Shown: positions 9,365 through 18,208, numbered from the stretch's first letter. The stretch is DNA of 64,000 nt from an uncultured Granulosicoccaceae bacterium (GCA_938035125.1 CALHNS010000019.1:1-64000), one strand, 5' to 3'. Numbers and translations: made by a program. Notes: generated by a model from the letters alone, not told the origin.

Positions 9365-11134
9365 ACCGCTGAGCATCTCTTGCGCAGCCCCAATGTCGAC
9401 AGGTTCTTGTGCGCTTAAATCGCCCACTTCTGCAACAACTGGGTTGATCATAAGCGTTGAACCTTCCGAAGGAACTCCATCAGCATTTAACCCAAAAACC
9501 CAATAATTTCCAGGGATAAGCACATTAGCGTTCGATGGCAATTGCACGTCATAATTGCCCGGACTGGTTTCAAAAAAGTCTAATGGGATGTAACGTTGAT
9601 CGGTTGTGTGATGATGTGTTAGCGCAACTAAGCGAACCATCGAGAACGATCCCATTCCTGGGGTTGCAACAAGGCTAAGCGTATCTCCAGCAATAGCGTT
9701 CGTTGGGCCACTGCTAATTTGCGGCCGTGTAGCGGGCGTTCCATCCTCATTAAATAAATAAGGTGGTTCAAATATTTCACCATTTTGTTGGTTAATATTG
9801 CAGTCACCACACAATCCGCCACCCATCGCTGCAACCCGGCCGTCTTTTAGCAGTAGTGCGGTTGAGTGATAGTTGCGTGGCACCCGATGAGGAGCAAGCT
9901 CTTCCCATTGTCCTGTGGCTGGGTCCCAAAGTTCAGGAATTAACTGTGTGCCCACATCAGAAAATTGTCTTCCACTGCTGTTACCACCAATAACCAACAC
10001 TTTGCCATTGGGTAAAACGACAGAATTCTGCATTGCACGCGGGTAGGTCATCGATTCTATTGGTGTAATAACCGGCGCGCTACCATTTAAATCGATAGTC
10101 ATAGCCGTATTCACTGCTGGCTCGCCCCCACCAGCAATAAGCATTTTGCCAATGTCGTACATCACCGTTGTGTTGTACAAACGTGAGCTATGGTTCTCTT
10201 CTCGCTTACCGTAGTGGGTAATAACCGAATCGTTGTTGTACAAATCGAGGCTAAACAGCTCACTGGTGGGCCCAGGATGAAACAAGGTTCCATCAGGTGC
10301 TACGTTTAACGCAGGAAACCACCAACGACTAGCCTCAGAGGTCGTATCATCATTTCTAACCGATTCCAAGTTCGCTTCAGGCATAAGCTCCCAGCCTTCA
10401 TCTTGGGTCCAAAGCTCTGATACACCGGTGGTTCTTGAACCTAACGCGGTAAATACTTGGCCGCTGGGCAAGGTGGTGGACTGCGGATACCAACGCGGCT
10501 CGTTTAGCGGATCGGATAAATTCCAACTGTTACCATCAAAGATGCTGTTGGTTGTGATGGTTCGACCACCACCTGGCGTGAACACACTTCCGTCAGCCAA
10601 CATAGCAACACCTGCGCAAAAATTATTATGATTCTCATTTGGCATGTCGGTGAAGGTTTCTGTCACCGGATCAAAAATAGAACCAAAGGTGTAATTACGC
10701 GTGCCACCAAAGTCATCAGCGAACGAAGCTGACCAGGTTAGCACTCGGCCATCGGGCAAGTTCGCAGCGCCGGTGGCAATCTCAGGCCAATCGATTAAAT
10801 CATTCCAACGCCCAAGATTTATGTTTTCAGTGATAGGGTGAGCTGCGCCAAGTTCTGGGGGAATTTCAAATGCGGGTTCACCCTTGGCAAGCTCTTTAGC
10901 CAGTTCATCACCTTCTAACGTATCCAGAAAGGCCAGATATTCTTCCAGTTCGGTATCGCTACTAGAGCCGTTGAGCTGATCGCCTTCACCTTCGTTCTCA
11001 GTATTCGATTCAGCGCCGCCTTCAACACCTGCAATAAGTTCAGAATTATCGGGTAAGCCAACCACGCTACCACCATCGCACGCGGTTAGCGCTATGGCCA
11101 TCAGTGAATACGCAAGAACAGTTCTTATCTGCAT
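7493..11134 (-). CDS. Galactose-oxidase-like copper radical oxidase lipoprotein with four PA14 domains
   Basis: The 1,213-residue protein begins with a lipoprotein signal; the lipobox LTAC puts the lipidated cysteine at 19, followed by Asp at +2. Residues about 105-465 are kelch-type repeats and 470-565 are the DUF1929 early-set domain, the galactose oxidase/glyoxal oxidase architecture. All active-site positions align with the fungal enzyme: Cys173 (FCAG) and Tyr216 (RWYPQ) for the thioether cofactor, Tyr422-His423 (NYHS, followed by GGGLCGDC) and His507 (THHHTTDQR). This predicts oxidation of a primary alcohol or aldehyde with release of hydrogen peroxide; the substrate is unknown. Four PA14 domains at about 591-723, 771-903, 925-1056 and 1080-1213 probably bind carbohydrate. 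They are joined by Pro/Gln linkers. Confidence 0.88.
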   Translation of the reverse strand: MQIRTVLAYSLMAIALTACDGGSVVGLPDNSELIAGVEGGAESNTENEGEGDQLNGSSSDTELEEYLAFLDTLEGDELAKELAKGEPAFEIPPELGAAHPITENINLGRWNDLIDWPEIATGAANLPDGRVLTWSASFADDFGGTRNYTFGSIFDPVTETFTDMPNENHNNFCAGVAMLADGSVFTPGGGRTITTNSIFDGNSWNLSDPLNEPRWYPQSTTLPSGQVFTALGSRTTGVSELWTQDEGWELMPEANLESVRNDDTTSEASRWWFPALNVAPDGTLFHPGPTSELFSLDLYNNDSVITHYGKREENHSSRLYNTTVMYDIGKMLIAGGGEPAVNTAMTIDLNGSAPVITPIESMTYPRAMQNSVVLPNGKVLVIGGNSSGRQFSDVGTQLIPELWDPATGQWEELAPHRVPRNYHSTALLLKDGRVAAMGGGLCGDCNINQQNGEIFEPPYLFNEDGTPATRPQISSGPTNAIAGDTLSLVATPGMGSFSMVRLVALTHHHTTDQRYIPLDFFETSPGNYDVQLPSNANVLIPGNYWVFGLNADGVPSEGSTLMINPVVAEVGDLSAQEPVDIGAAQEMLSGVSYEYFEGVWTKLPNFDNLTPVAFGNQTDFSLSTAQRADNFAFKFTAELEITDAGAYTFFTQSDDGSQLFIDGDLVVNNDGLHAITEKQGSINLNAGTHEIVVTYFERAGGNTLNVTMEGPSIAKQNVQTFLVQTNNQGADGSVTQPEPSQGSAMPPAQPQPQTQTQPQPQPQPQPPAGLVAYEYFEGMWAALPNFDNLPPVSTGYQDDFSLAAAQQEDNFAYRFTASLEIAVAGDYTFFTRSDDGSQLFVNGNLVVDNNGLHGAIEKQGVINLTAGVHEIKVTYFERLGLNTLNVQMQGPLLAKQDVHAFLVLQPDLVTPPAQVQPPEPTVGAVAYEYYEGIWSKLPDFDSLTPVATGNQDDFSLATAQRADNFAYRFSASLNITDAGAYTFFTKSDDGSQLFIDGALVVDNDGLHGARERQGVVNLNAGTHDIVVTFFERTGLNNLDVQIQGPTMAKQPVQAFLNQSPSTVTPPPVQQPPNSTTDLVAYEYYEGVWANLPDFDSLTPVATGNQTDFSLATAQREDNFAYRFSASLNITDAGAYTFFTKSDDGSQLFINGNLVVDNDGLHGAKEKQGALNLSAGAHDVVVTFFERTGLNTLDVSIQGPSIVKQDIQPFIGSM
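8836..8866 (-). repeat. Hexanucleotide repeat encoding Gln-Pro
   Basis: About five copies of GGTTGT on the plus strand encode a PQPQ run (residues about 755-768) in the linker between the first and second PA14 domains of the copper oxidase. Six-base units keep frame when copy number changes, so linker length could vary without breaking the gene. Confidence 0.75.
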
Positions 11135-11281
11135 TTGAAAAACCTGAATTATCGTTGCTTGTCAGCGGTTCCATGCCACAGGCACTCTATGAGACCTATC
11201 GGCATTTCCGTGAATTTCCTAAACAGAGTTAATAACGTGACTGCACTCTCAAATTTTTTGCTGTGATTCTTGATTAGCGTG

Positions 11282-11325
11282 CAAAAAAAAGGGCATCGTT
11301 TTTATTTAAACGATGCCCTTTTAAT
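11282..11325 (-). terminator. Rho-independent terminator after the second TSP3 gene
   Basis: A perfect hairpin (AAAAGGGCATCGTTT and its complement around a short AT loop) is followed on the minus strand by eight T residues. It lies 48 bp beyond the stop of the gene ending at 11374 and insulates it from the copper oxidase gene on the same strand. Confidence 0.88.
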
Positions 11326-11373
11326 ATGGTTGTTAACCCAGTGCTGAGCACTATTCAGCGCAGGTTATTCGCT

Positions 11374-14300
11374 TTACTTTGTATACTCGAATGTTTTCAA
11401 TTTTCTTGTTCTACTTCTGCAAATCATGATCAAGGCTAAACCCACCATTATGATCAACGCTGGATCAATCGAGCCCGATCTGGATGAACCTGCAACACGG
11501 CATCCACTGCTTGACGTACCCAGTGCCAACGAATCTTCAGGCAATACCTGTCCAAGTTGATCAGCTCCGCCGTCAAGATGATCAGCTATTCCATTGTTAT
11601 CGCTATCTTCAAATTGAATGGGCGCGATACCAAACCCGTCGTCTAAGCCGTCGTTGTTGTTATCAACAAAATCATCCACCACGCCATCAGCGTTATCATC
11701 AAACGCAATACCACCGGCTTCGATTAAATCTCCGGTGTTGTCGTTATCGCTGTCGATATCTAAACGATTAGGGAATCCATCCCCATCTAAATCTTCGTTT
11801 TGAAGTGGCAAAATAGCAATGCCATCGTCTAGGCCATCGTTATTGGAATCTAGAAAATCATCAATACGACCATCACCATCAGTGTCTATGCCACCCGATT
11901 CAACGAGATCGGTAATACCATCATTATCGCTGTCTAGATCAAGATAATCGGGAATACGATCCCCATCAGAATTCATATTGGTTTCAACAGAGTCGAGAAC
12001 ACCATCGTTATCACTGTCTAGATCGATATAGTCAGGCACGCCATCCTCGTCTGAATCGATATCGTTTTCTACTGCGAGAGACGTTTCATCCTGATCCAGA
12101 ATTCCATCATTATCGCTATCAATATCCAAGTAATTCGCAAGACCATCTCCATCGCTGTCGATATTGCCTTCAACCGCATCAAGAACGCCATCGCCATCAC
12201 TGTCCACATCCAAATAGTCGGGAACACCTCTTGAATCAGAATCAGCGGTGCCTTCCACTGAATCAGGAATGCCATCGTTATCCGCATCTGAATCTAGGTA
12301 ATCAGGAATACCATCCAGATCAGCATCACCTGCACCCTCCAGCGAATCGTCAATACCGTCGTTATCAGAGTCATTGTCTAAAAAATCAGGGATTCCATCA
12401 AAATCAAAATCTGCCGCCCCTTCAATCAAATTAGGGATGCCATCATTATCTGAATCAAAATCAGAGAAATTTTCATCAACATCAGAACTAGAGCCTTCAC
12501 TGTTCTCATCGTTTTCTAAAACATCACCACTGTCTGGTTCTAGTTGCACTTCTGCTTCCACTTCTGCTTCCACTTCTGCTTGCACTTCTGCTTCCACTTC
12601 TGCTTCCACTGGAGCGACAACATCAGTCACAGAGACAGCTCCAAGATCATCAGGCGCTGTATCAATATCAACGGTCGAAATCAGCGAAATTTGCTCCTCT
12701 CTATCCACCACGACTTGAGAAACAAACGTCATTCGATCTCCGTGAATTGAATCATTTTCAGGAGATGCAAGATACGTATTAGTAACACCGTCTGGCAAAT
12801 ATTCATCCGCTCTATGATTCCCAGTTGAAACCAACACGGTGCCTGCTGGTAAATCACTTCCCGCGTAAGGGCCGCCGAAAAAAGTGGATCTTGCTTCCAG
12901 TGGAACTATCAACCAAGGGTTTTCTCCAGCATTTAATAAGGTCTTTGTCGAGTCTTTAGTAATCAATCGAACAGCGTTGACGTTATCAATGCCAATCAAA
13001 TGAGGATCGGTGTGCCAAACAACTCCTGGTGTATCGCATCGAAAATTTTGCAACGTATTCCAATTACCTTCGTATCGATTGCTTGCAGCATTAAAATCTA
13101 CAACTCCATCACCATTGCCATCTAAAGGATCCACATTAGATTGATCAACTGATGCGTATTCAATTTGCCATTCGGATGCCTCCATGCCACCTAAAAAACG
13201 AACGAACGCATAGCCACCCTCAACGTGCCCGATGTTGCTCCGATCAGTAATTTTCTGGGTTGAATTATCAAAGGTTGTGCACTGCATTGGATTATTCCAT
13301 GCCACACTACCCGTATTGAGTAGGTAATTAAAGTAGGCATAACCCTCACCCGCTTCCACCATGCCATCACCTGAATGGTTTGCAGTGATATACGGATCGT
13401 AACCCCATTGATTGTTGGCATCATAACGGGATATAGCTCGGTGGTTAAACTCAGCACCCGTGCGTAATGTTAAAGGCAAGGGGCCTGAGCAATTGTTGTG
13501 AGTTGGCTCTTGCGCCGCACCGTAATTTGATACGCCTTGCGTATCGATAGAGTCAAAATTATTAAAACATTGGGTAATACTTATAGCCCCAACACCGGGT
13601 TGCTCGTTCTCTCGGTTCACTTCAGAAAATGGAATGAAGAACAGTATTTGCTGTGCCATCGTAAAAAATGGCCCTTCTGTTAACGATTGACCACCTGCGC
13701 TTTGTGTTGGGTATCGAGTAACCGCGGTGTCAGTGTTTTCTACTAAAAATGTATAGCCATTTACTGGGTCACCACTAAACGTGCAACGGCCAGAGTCTGA
13801 CACCTTTTGCTCTACAGGCTTGTTAGGTAAAACAGTCTCACTACCAAAAACAGTATTATTCCATTCAAAAGTATTCGGTAAGCAATGCACAACTTCGGCT
13901 TCAATTGATAAAGCCGATAAACTATCACTGGCCGTGGCATTTAGATCGAAATCAAACGTAAACCGGTCGATTAGCTCAGATAAACCTCTGCCATAAGTGG
14001 ATGCATCCGCAGCCAAATGGGCAGTTGTGTACACATAGAAACCAGATTCAACACCCCGCCCTGTTCCCATATCACGAGCACCTACAATTGCGTTGTATAT
14101 AGGTTGTCTATCACCTATCAAATCCCAAGCAGGTGCTGTCGAAATTCGAAATACGTTTTCTCGCTGAGGATTGCTCGCTGTAATCACATTGCCATCAGCA
14201 TCTAACCCAGAAACAGTAACGGATGTTGAAAAGGTTGATCCGTTTTTCGATTCTGGCGTTGGTGTGATATCAATAACTAACGACTCTAGATTGTCGTTGT

Positions 14301-14757
14301 GAATTGAACCTAAATTACAATATAGAGTTATAGATTCATCCGCATTTAAGATTACATTCGATAATGGCGCATCGCCACGTGCACTTTCAGAAGATGACAA
14401 ACATTGTGATGGTATCGTTTTATATTCCAATACAGCACCTGCATTGGGGTGAATAGTATGCTCTACGACAATCGAAGTAATGGCAGAATTCTGAGCAGAA
14501 ACATCCGAGAACTCAACGGAGTAATAATGCGATTGTGTATCGCTGGTTCGAATGCGATTATCGCTTCCCGAACAATCATCACCTGGCTCTGTACACAAGC
14601 CACTAACATTAAAAGGTTTCGTGCCAGTTACAATACCAGCTCCAAAACGCTCAATATTGATACTTTGAGCATGCACGCTTGCACTAAAAAAAATGAATAC
14701 TACACATACAATCTTGCGGCGTAACCGCGCGCCGTGAATCCACGCGAAACGATTCAT
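11374..14757 (-). CDS. Secreted TSP3-repeat protein with Cys-type C-terminal sorting signal
   Basis: The product has 1,127 residues with an N-terminal signal peptide (about 1-30, ...ASVHA/QS). Residues 31-720 form a large beta-type extracellular region I cannot assign, with several Cys pairs. A short EVEA/EVQA repeat follows, then an acidic linker. Residues about 770-1065 hold TSP3 repeats ([17 protein letters not shown]), which bind calcium in characterised relatives. The C-terminus has Ser-Ser-Gly-Cys, an Ile-Asp-Pro segment, a membrane helix and a basic end (RSRTRK). This is like the JDVT-CTERM or related Cys-containing sorting signals cut by intramembrane proteases; the exact class is uncertain. 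No sorting protease is visible nearby. It is related in repeat type to the gene at 1-4864, but the repeats here are more diverged and older-looking. Confidence 0.87.
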   Translation of the reverse strand: MNRFAWIHGARLRRKIVCVVFIFFSASVHAQSINIERFGAGIVTGTKPFNVSGLCTEPGDDCSGSDNRIRTSDTQSHYYSVEFSDVSAQNSAITSIVVEHTIHPNAGAVLEYKTIPSQCLSSSESARGDAPLSNVILNADESITLYCNLGSIHNDNLESLVIDITPTPESKNGSTFSTSVTVSGLDADGNVITASNPQRENVFRISTAPAWDLIGDRQPIYNAIVGARDMGTGRGVESGFYVYTTAHLAADASTYGRGLSELIDRFTFDFDLNATASDSLSALSIEAEVVHCLPNTFEWNNTVFGSETVLPNKPVEQKVSDSGRCTFSGDPVNGYTFLVENTDTAVTRYPTQSAGGQSLTEGPFFTMAQQILFFIPFSEVNRENEQPGVGAISITQCFNNFDSIDTQGVSNYGAAQEPTHNNCSGPLPLTLRTGAEFNHRAISRYDANNQWGYDPYITANHSGDGMVEAGEGYAYFNYLLNTGSVAWNNPMQCTTFDNSTQKITDRSNIGHVEGGYAFVRFLGGMEASEWQIEYASVDQSNVDPLDGNGDGVVDFNAASNRYEGNWNTLQNFRCDTPGVVWHTDPHLIGIDNVNAVRLITKDSTKTLLNAGENPWLIVPLEARSTFFGGPYAGSDLPAGTVLVSTGNHRADEYLPDGVTNTYLASPENDSIHGDRMTFVSQVVVDREEQISLISTVDIDTAPDDLGAVSVTDVVAPVEAEVEAEVQAEVEAEVEAEVQLEPDSGDVLENDENSEGSSSDVDENFSDFDSDNDGIPNLIEGAADFDFDGIPDFLDNDSDNDGIDDSLEGAGDADLDGIPDYLDSDADNDGIPDSVEGTADSDSRGVPDYLDVDSDGDGVLDAVEGNIDSDGDGLANYLDIDSDNDGILDQDETSLAVENDIDSDEDGVPDYIDLDSDNDGVLDSVETNMNSDGDRIPDYLDLDSDNDGITDLVESGGIDTDGDGRIDDFLDSNNDGLDDGIAILPLQNEDLDGDGFPNRLDIDSDNDNTGDLIEAGGIAFDDNADGVVDDFVDNNNDGLDDGFGIAPIQFEDSDNNGIADHLDGGADQLGQVLPEDSLALGTSSSGCRVAGSSRSGSIDPALIIMVGLALIMICRSRTRKLKTFEYTK
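12545..12615 (-). repeat. 12-bp tandem repeat encoding EVEA/EVQA
   Basis: About five and a half copies of CACTTCTGCTTC (some with G for C in the last positions) lie in frame and encode alternating Glu-Val-Glu-Ala and Glu-Val-Gln-Ala. The segment separates the N-terminal region from the TSP3 repeats and could vary in copy number without a frameshift. Confidence 0.85.
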
Positions 14758-15106
14758 TTAAATCTTCTCTAGATCACACAGCCTTACGAAAAGACCGCTT
14801 AGAATTATATGCAACCGTTGACTAAGCAAAAAGCTTAGATATCAACGTTCCTCTGTTGCAATGCGACAAATTCCTTAACATTACGCTTAATTTGTTTTTT
14901 AAAATCTCATCCAACCCACAATACCTCGTATTGCAATCATCAAAGATTTACAAATTAAAATAGCTTGCCTCGATCAAGAGTAGCGGATATTTTTTCTGTA
15001 CCTTTAACAATACCTAAGAATCCCTCTCCACAACATGATCATCATTGAGAGCAATAATAAGAGCGGTCAAAGTTGGGTCTACTGAATTAACGGTAGTGAG
15101 TTGATG
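14758..15106. other. AT-rich non-coding stretch upstream of the TSP3 gene
   Basis: These 349 bases lie between the start of the TSP3 gene and a TSP3 relic. They should hold the promoter of the leftward gene. I see no gene, RNA or strong hairpin. Confidence 0.5.
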
Positions 15107-15289
15107 TTACGGTGAAACCATCAGCCGACAATCAGCCGATAAACAGGATATTGTCGTGTTTTCAGGTAAAGCTTCCACTAAGTTAACAGTACCATCATTG
15201 TTACCGTCAGTATCTAAGTGATCATGAGTACTGTCACCGTCGGTATCATCATTCGACCGACGGTTGAGAAACTGACTTAAACATCGTCG
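15107..15289 (-). pseudogene. Decayed TSP3-repeat fragment
   Basis: On the minus strand, a 60-codon open stretch with no start codon at its head reads NDDTDGDSTHDHLDTDG followed by NNDGTVNLVEA, a clearly recognisable but degraded TSP3 motif pair. It runs to a TAA at 15107-15109, and an in-frame TGA at 15290-15292 bounds it upstream. It lies just upstream of the second TSP3 gene on the same strand. It is likely the remains of a third TSP3 gene or a fragment left by recombination. Confidence 0.6.
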
Positions 15290-15319
15290 TCAATAGCTTC
15301 GCCCAAATGAGAGGTAGAA

Positions 15320-15751
15320 TTAAAACTCGGACGGTAAACTGCTTTTTATTTTCTGCACATGAGCTTCGATAAAATCTCGATCCTCATCACCAATAGATTC
15401 AAACGCGATTCGATAAGTGGGCTTATCACCATCGGCAATTTCAGGGGCATTGTTCGCTGATACCACACGCGCATCGGCAGTGACGGTGCGTTTTGATGGG
15501 AACAAGGTGATCTCCACAGTAATAAGTTCACCAGGTTGCATCAATGTTTCATGGGCAAACGCCAACCCAACAGAGGAAATGCTGCATTTGTGCGACGGCG
15601 CATCAATTCGAGATGAAGCCGATTGGGCTGCGGGCGCATCACCCGCTGCCGGCTTATCTTGCAAGCGAGTGATATGAATGCCAACAGCATCCTGCACACG
15701 ATCCGCTCTACGCCGTTCATTGACTACCGCTGGGCCTGAGGTTTGTGACAT
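15320..15751 (-). CDS. PilZ-domain protein
   Basis: The 143-residue protein has RRRADR near residue 13, matching the RxxxR motif of c-di-GMP-binding PilZ domains. A second motif, SISSVG, near residue 77 resembles (D/N)xSxxG but has Ser at the first position. The remainder, with PGELITVEI and VTADARVV segments and ending near FIEAHV, fits the small beta-barrel fold. It is cytoplasmic. It may link c-di-GMP to surface attachment, which would suit the neighbouring surface proteins, but this is inference. The altered second motif could weaken nucleotide binding. Confidence 0.75.
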   Translation of the reverse strand: MSQTSGPAVVNERRRADRVQDAVGIHITRLQDKPAAGDAPAAQSASSRIDAPSHKCSISSVGLAFAHETLMQPGELITVEITLFPSKRTVTADARVVSANNAPEIADGDKPTYRIAFESIGDEDRDFIEAHVQKIKSSLPSEF

Positions 15752-15831
15752 TTTCGGGTCCGCTTAGTGTTGTGTGTTCATAGTGTAGTTGCCAATCAAA
15801 GCATGCGAGTTCGCTATACTGTAATTGGCAA

Positions 15832-15908
15832 GTCTCGGTAGCTCAGCTGGATAGAGCAGCCCCCTCCTAAGGGGCAGGTCGGGGGTTCGAATCCCTCCCG
15901 GGACGCCA
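15832..15908 (+). tRNA. tRNA-Arg(CCT)
   Basis: The 77-nt gene folds as a cloverleaf with acceptor stem GTCTCGG paired to CCGGGAC (one G-T pair), a loop CTCCTAA giving anticodon CCT, a TTCGAAT T-loop and an encoded CCA. A TATACT element at 15815-15820 lies 11 bp upstream, with a TTGCCA 20 bp further away, as a possible promoter. Confidence 0.95.
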
Positions 15909-15960
15909 ATCTGGCGGCCCGCCCTCTGAAGCATACAACGTTCGCATACAACGTTTATGC

Positions 15961-17193
15961 CTATTCCAGTTTGTCAAACCCTTGATGGGTAATGGCTGTG
16001 GTGTCGTCCAAACGAGGATGCGAGGCTTTAAATTCTTCCGTTAAGTTGCTCGATTTATCCATCTCAAGTAACGTCTCTTTCAGTACGTGAATGGCTGCCA
16101 GCACATCGCCGGTATGGCCCGATTCGGAAATGGTGTGCATGTTTCGTGTAGGAAACCCCACCGATGTTGCCGCACAATCAATACTTGCTAACACACCCGC
16201 CATGCCATCGGTGCCGGTATCACGGCCACTAACATCCACCTGCATGGGAATATCATGGGCTTTTGCAGCCGTTTTAATTCTTGAATTCAATTGTTCGCTA
16301 ACAATTGCACCCGTGGTTAAGGTAAATCCTTTGCCCATGGTTAGTGGTTGCATCTTCCTATCACCAATTCCAGGAGCTGCAACGTAATCGTGATTCACAT
16401 CTACTGCGATTACAGCATCTGGTTGATGAACGCCGGCAATTACTCGGCTACCGAACCGCCCAATTTCTTCGTGCGAGGCAATAGCGAACATACAGCGAAC
16501 GTTGTTCGTACCTCCAGCTTCTGCAATGAGGCGAGCAAGTTCTGCGGTGACAAAACAACCCAAACCGTTATCAAGGTAGGCGCCGTAAAAAGTGTCCGGG
16601 CTAAATCCTCGTTTTATTGGCCGATCAAGCAGCAGTGTGTCGCCAGGTTTTACCCCTAAACGTTTTATTTGATCCGCCTTGTTTTTCCCATGCACTTGAA
16701 GATCAAGATACAGCTGAGTGGGTCGAATGCCTTTGTCGCCTGTGCGCTGTGCAGGGTCAGAAAAGTGAATGGCCCCCATCGCCTCAACCGTACCGCCCGA
16801 CAAAGAACGATAGCGGCCAGGGGTATCTGGGTCTTCACTAAACAACGTCACTTCATGGCCAATTAGCGTGCACGGTAGGAATGAATCGCTGTTGATCCAC
16901 ACTTTGCCATCGGAGCCAATGTTGCGCACTTGCATGCGAATTTTGTCGGCGTGACCGATTATCATCACAGAAAATTTTTCATCATCACCTGGGTGCGTAT
17001 CCCAAACAACGCTTGCGTTGCCGGTATGTTGATGCATGGCCCAACTGCTTGGCATGAAAGATTCAAAGTACGGTTTCAACACACCCAGCGTCATCGCCGA
17101 TTCCAAACCAACCGGGCTGGGCGCAGCAATAATGCGCTTCATCAAGTCAAATTGGGGTTCCGGCATGGATTGGGTCCAAACTGCATCGCTCAC
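15961..17193 (-). CDS. M42-family metallopeptidase
   Basis: This 410-residue cytosolic peptidase starts at GTG 17193 with GGGAG about 9 nt upstream. It has M42 motifs in order: GHADKIRMQV (metal-binding His), YLDNGLG (bridging Asp), ASHEEIG (catalytic Glu pair), AVDVNHD and RNMHTISESGH (C-terminal metal His). M42 enzymes are dinuclear aminopeptidases that form large tetrahedral particles and trim peptides. Annotation as endoglucanase in some databases is historical. It probably completes breakdown of imported peptides. Its neighbours are not obviously linked. Confidence 0.9.
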   Translation of the reverse strand: MSDAVWTQSMPEPQFDLMKRIIAAPSPVGLESAMTLGVLKPYFESFMPSSWAMHQHTGNASVVWDTHPGDDEKFSVMIIGHADKIRMQVRNIGSDGKVWINSDSFLPCTLIGHEVTLFSEDPDTPGRYRSLSGGTVEAMGAIHFSDPAQRTGDKGIRPTQLYLDLQVHGKNKADQIKRLGVKPGDTLLLDRPIKRGFSPDTFYGAYLDNGLGCFVTAELARLIAEAGGTNNVRCMFAIASHEEIGRFGSRVIAGVHQPDAVIAVDVNHDYVAAPGIGDRKMQPLTMGKGFTLTTGAIVSEQLNSRIKTAAKAHDIPMQVDVSGRDTGTDGMAGVLASIDCAATSVGFPTRNMHTISESGHTGDVLAAIHVLKETLLEMDKSSNLTEEFKASHPRLDDTTAITHQGFDKLE

Positions 17194-17249
17194 GTCAATG
17201 TTCTCCCAGAAAAATTAAGTTAATTTACGTAAATTTGTACGGGTAATTC

Positions 17250-18140
17250 TTAAGTATGTCGGCCACGGTAGCGGCCCACCGCGATACCGGACAGAATTAA
17301 CACTAACGCAACCCAAGTGATAGCCGCAGGCCATTCATTAAGCATAAGCCACGCCCAAAAAACTGCAAACACCGGTATTAAATAACCCGCGTTTGACATA
17401 AAGATGGCACCGTTAATTTTCACGATTTCTGCGCGCAATAAATAAGCCGCCGCCGTTGGGCCAATAGCCAAAAATACAACCGCAAGCCAAGCATCTCTAC
17501 CACCCGTTTGCTGCCAAGGCGGATGTAACCAAAACAGTAATGGAATGAGAAAACAGCAGCTCGTCAATAAGGACCCTAAGACGATGGCGAAAGTTCGCAA
17601 ATGTGACAACCGCCGAATCAATAGGCTTGAAAAGGCATAACAAAAGGCCGCTAACAGAATTAGCATCATGCCAAAGGTAGAACCTGGATTTACCGCGGCA
17701 TCGTGCCCTAGCAGCACCAGAACCCCAATAAAACCCAGTATTAACCCAAAAAACTTGTAGCGTGTGATTTTGTCGTCTGATGTCATGTAATGCGAAAGCA
17801 CTAAGGTGGTAAACGGCGTTGTGGCGATGAGAATGGCCGTTGTGGCACTGTCTACACTCCGTTGACCAAGACCAATTAACGTAAACGGCACAGCACTGTT
17901 CAGTAACCCAATTCCAGTGAACAAAATCCAGCTGGTTTTGTCCCACGGAAGCCGAACTTTTCTAAAGGCGCAAATTATGAGAACCAGTACTGTGGCAAGG
18001 CTCACACGCCAAGCGGTGATGGCCAATGGTGAAAAATCGACCAAGGCGATGGTGTTGCATAAAAACGATGTGCCCCAGATCGCGCTTACGAGCATCAATC
18101 GGGCTATATCCCACGCATTAGGCGCTCTTATAACTGTCAA
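17250..18140 (-). CDS. EamA-type DMT transporter
   Basis: The 296-residue protein has ten predicted hydrophobic segments arranged as two EamA halves, with the typical SAIWGTSF near the N-terminus and QRSVDSATTAILIATTPF in the first half. The start is TTG at 18140, supported by AGG about 7 nt upstream. It is an inner-membrane drug/metabolite transporter; the substrate cannot be told from sequence. It is divergent from the GH20 gene, with a 68-bp intergenic region. Confidence 0.88.
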   Translation of the reverse strand: MTVIRAPNAWDIARLMLVSAIWGTSFLCNTIALVDFSPLAITAWRVSLATVLVLIICAFRKVRLPWDKTSWILFTGIGLLNSAVPFTLIGLGQRSVDSATTAILIATTPFTTLVLSHYMTSDDKITRYKFFGLILGFIGVLVLLGHDAAVNPGSTFGMMLILLAAFCYAFSSLLIRRLSHLRTFAIVLGSLLTSCCFLIPLLFWLHPPWQQTGGRDAWLAVVFLAIGPTAAAYLLRAEIVKINGAIFMSNAGYLIPVFAVFWAWLMLNEWPAAITWVALVLILSGIAVGRYRGRHT

Positions 18141-18208
18141 AATATTGCCTAGGGCTCATTGCAAGGTGATTAGTACCACACGGCAACAAGCCATCCGCAA
18201 GGCATAAT

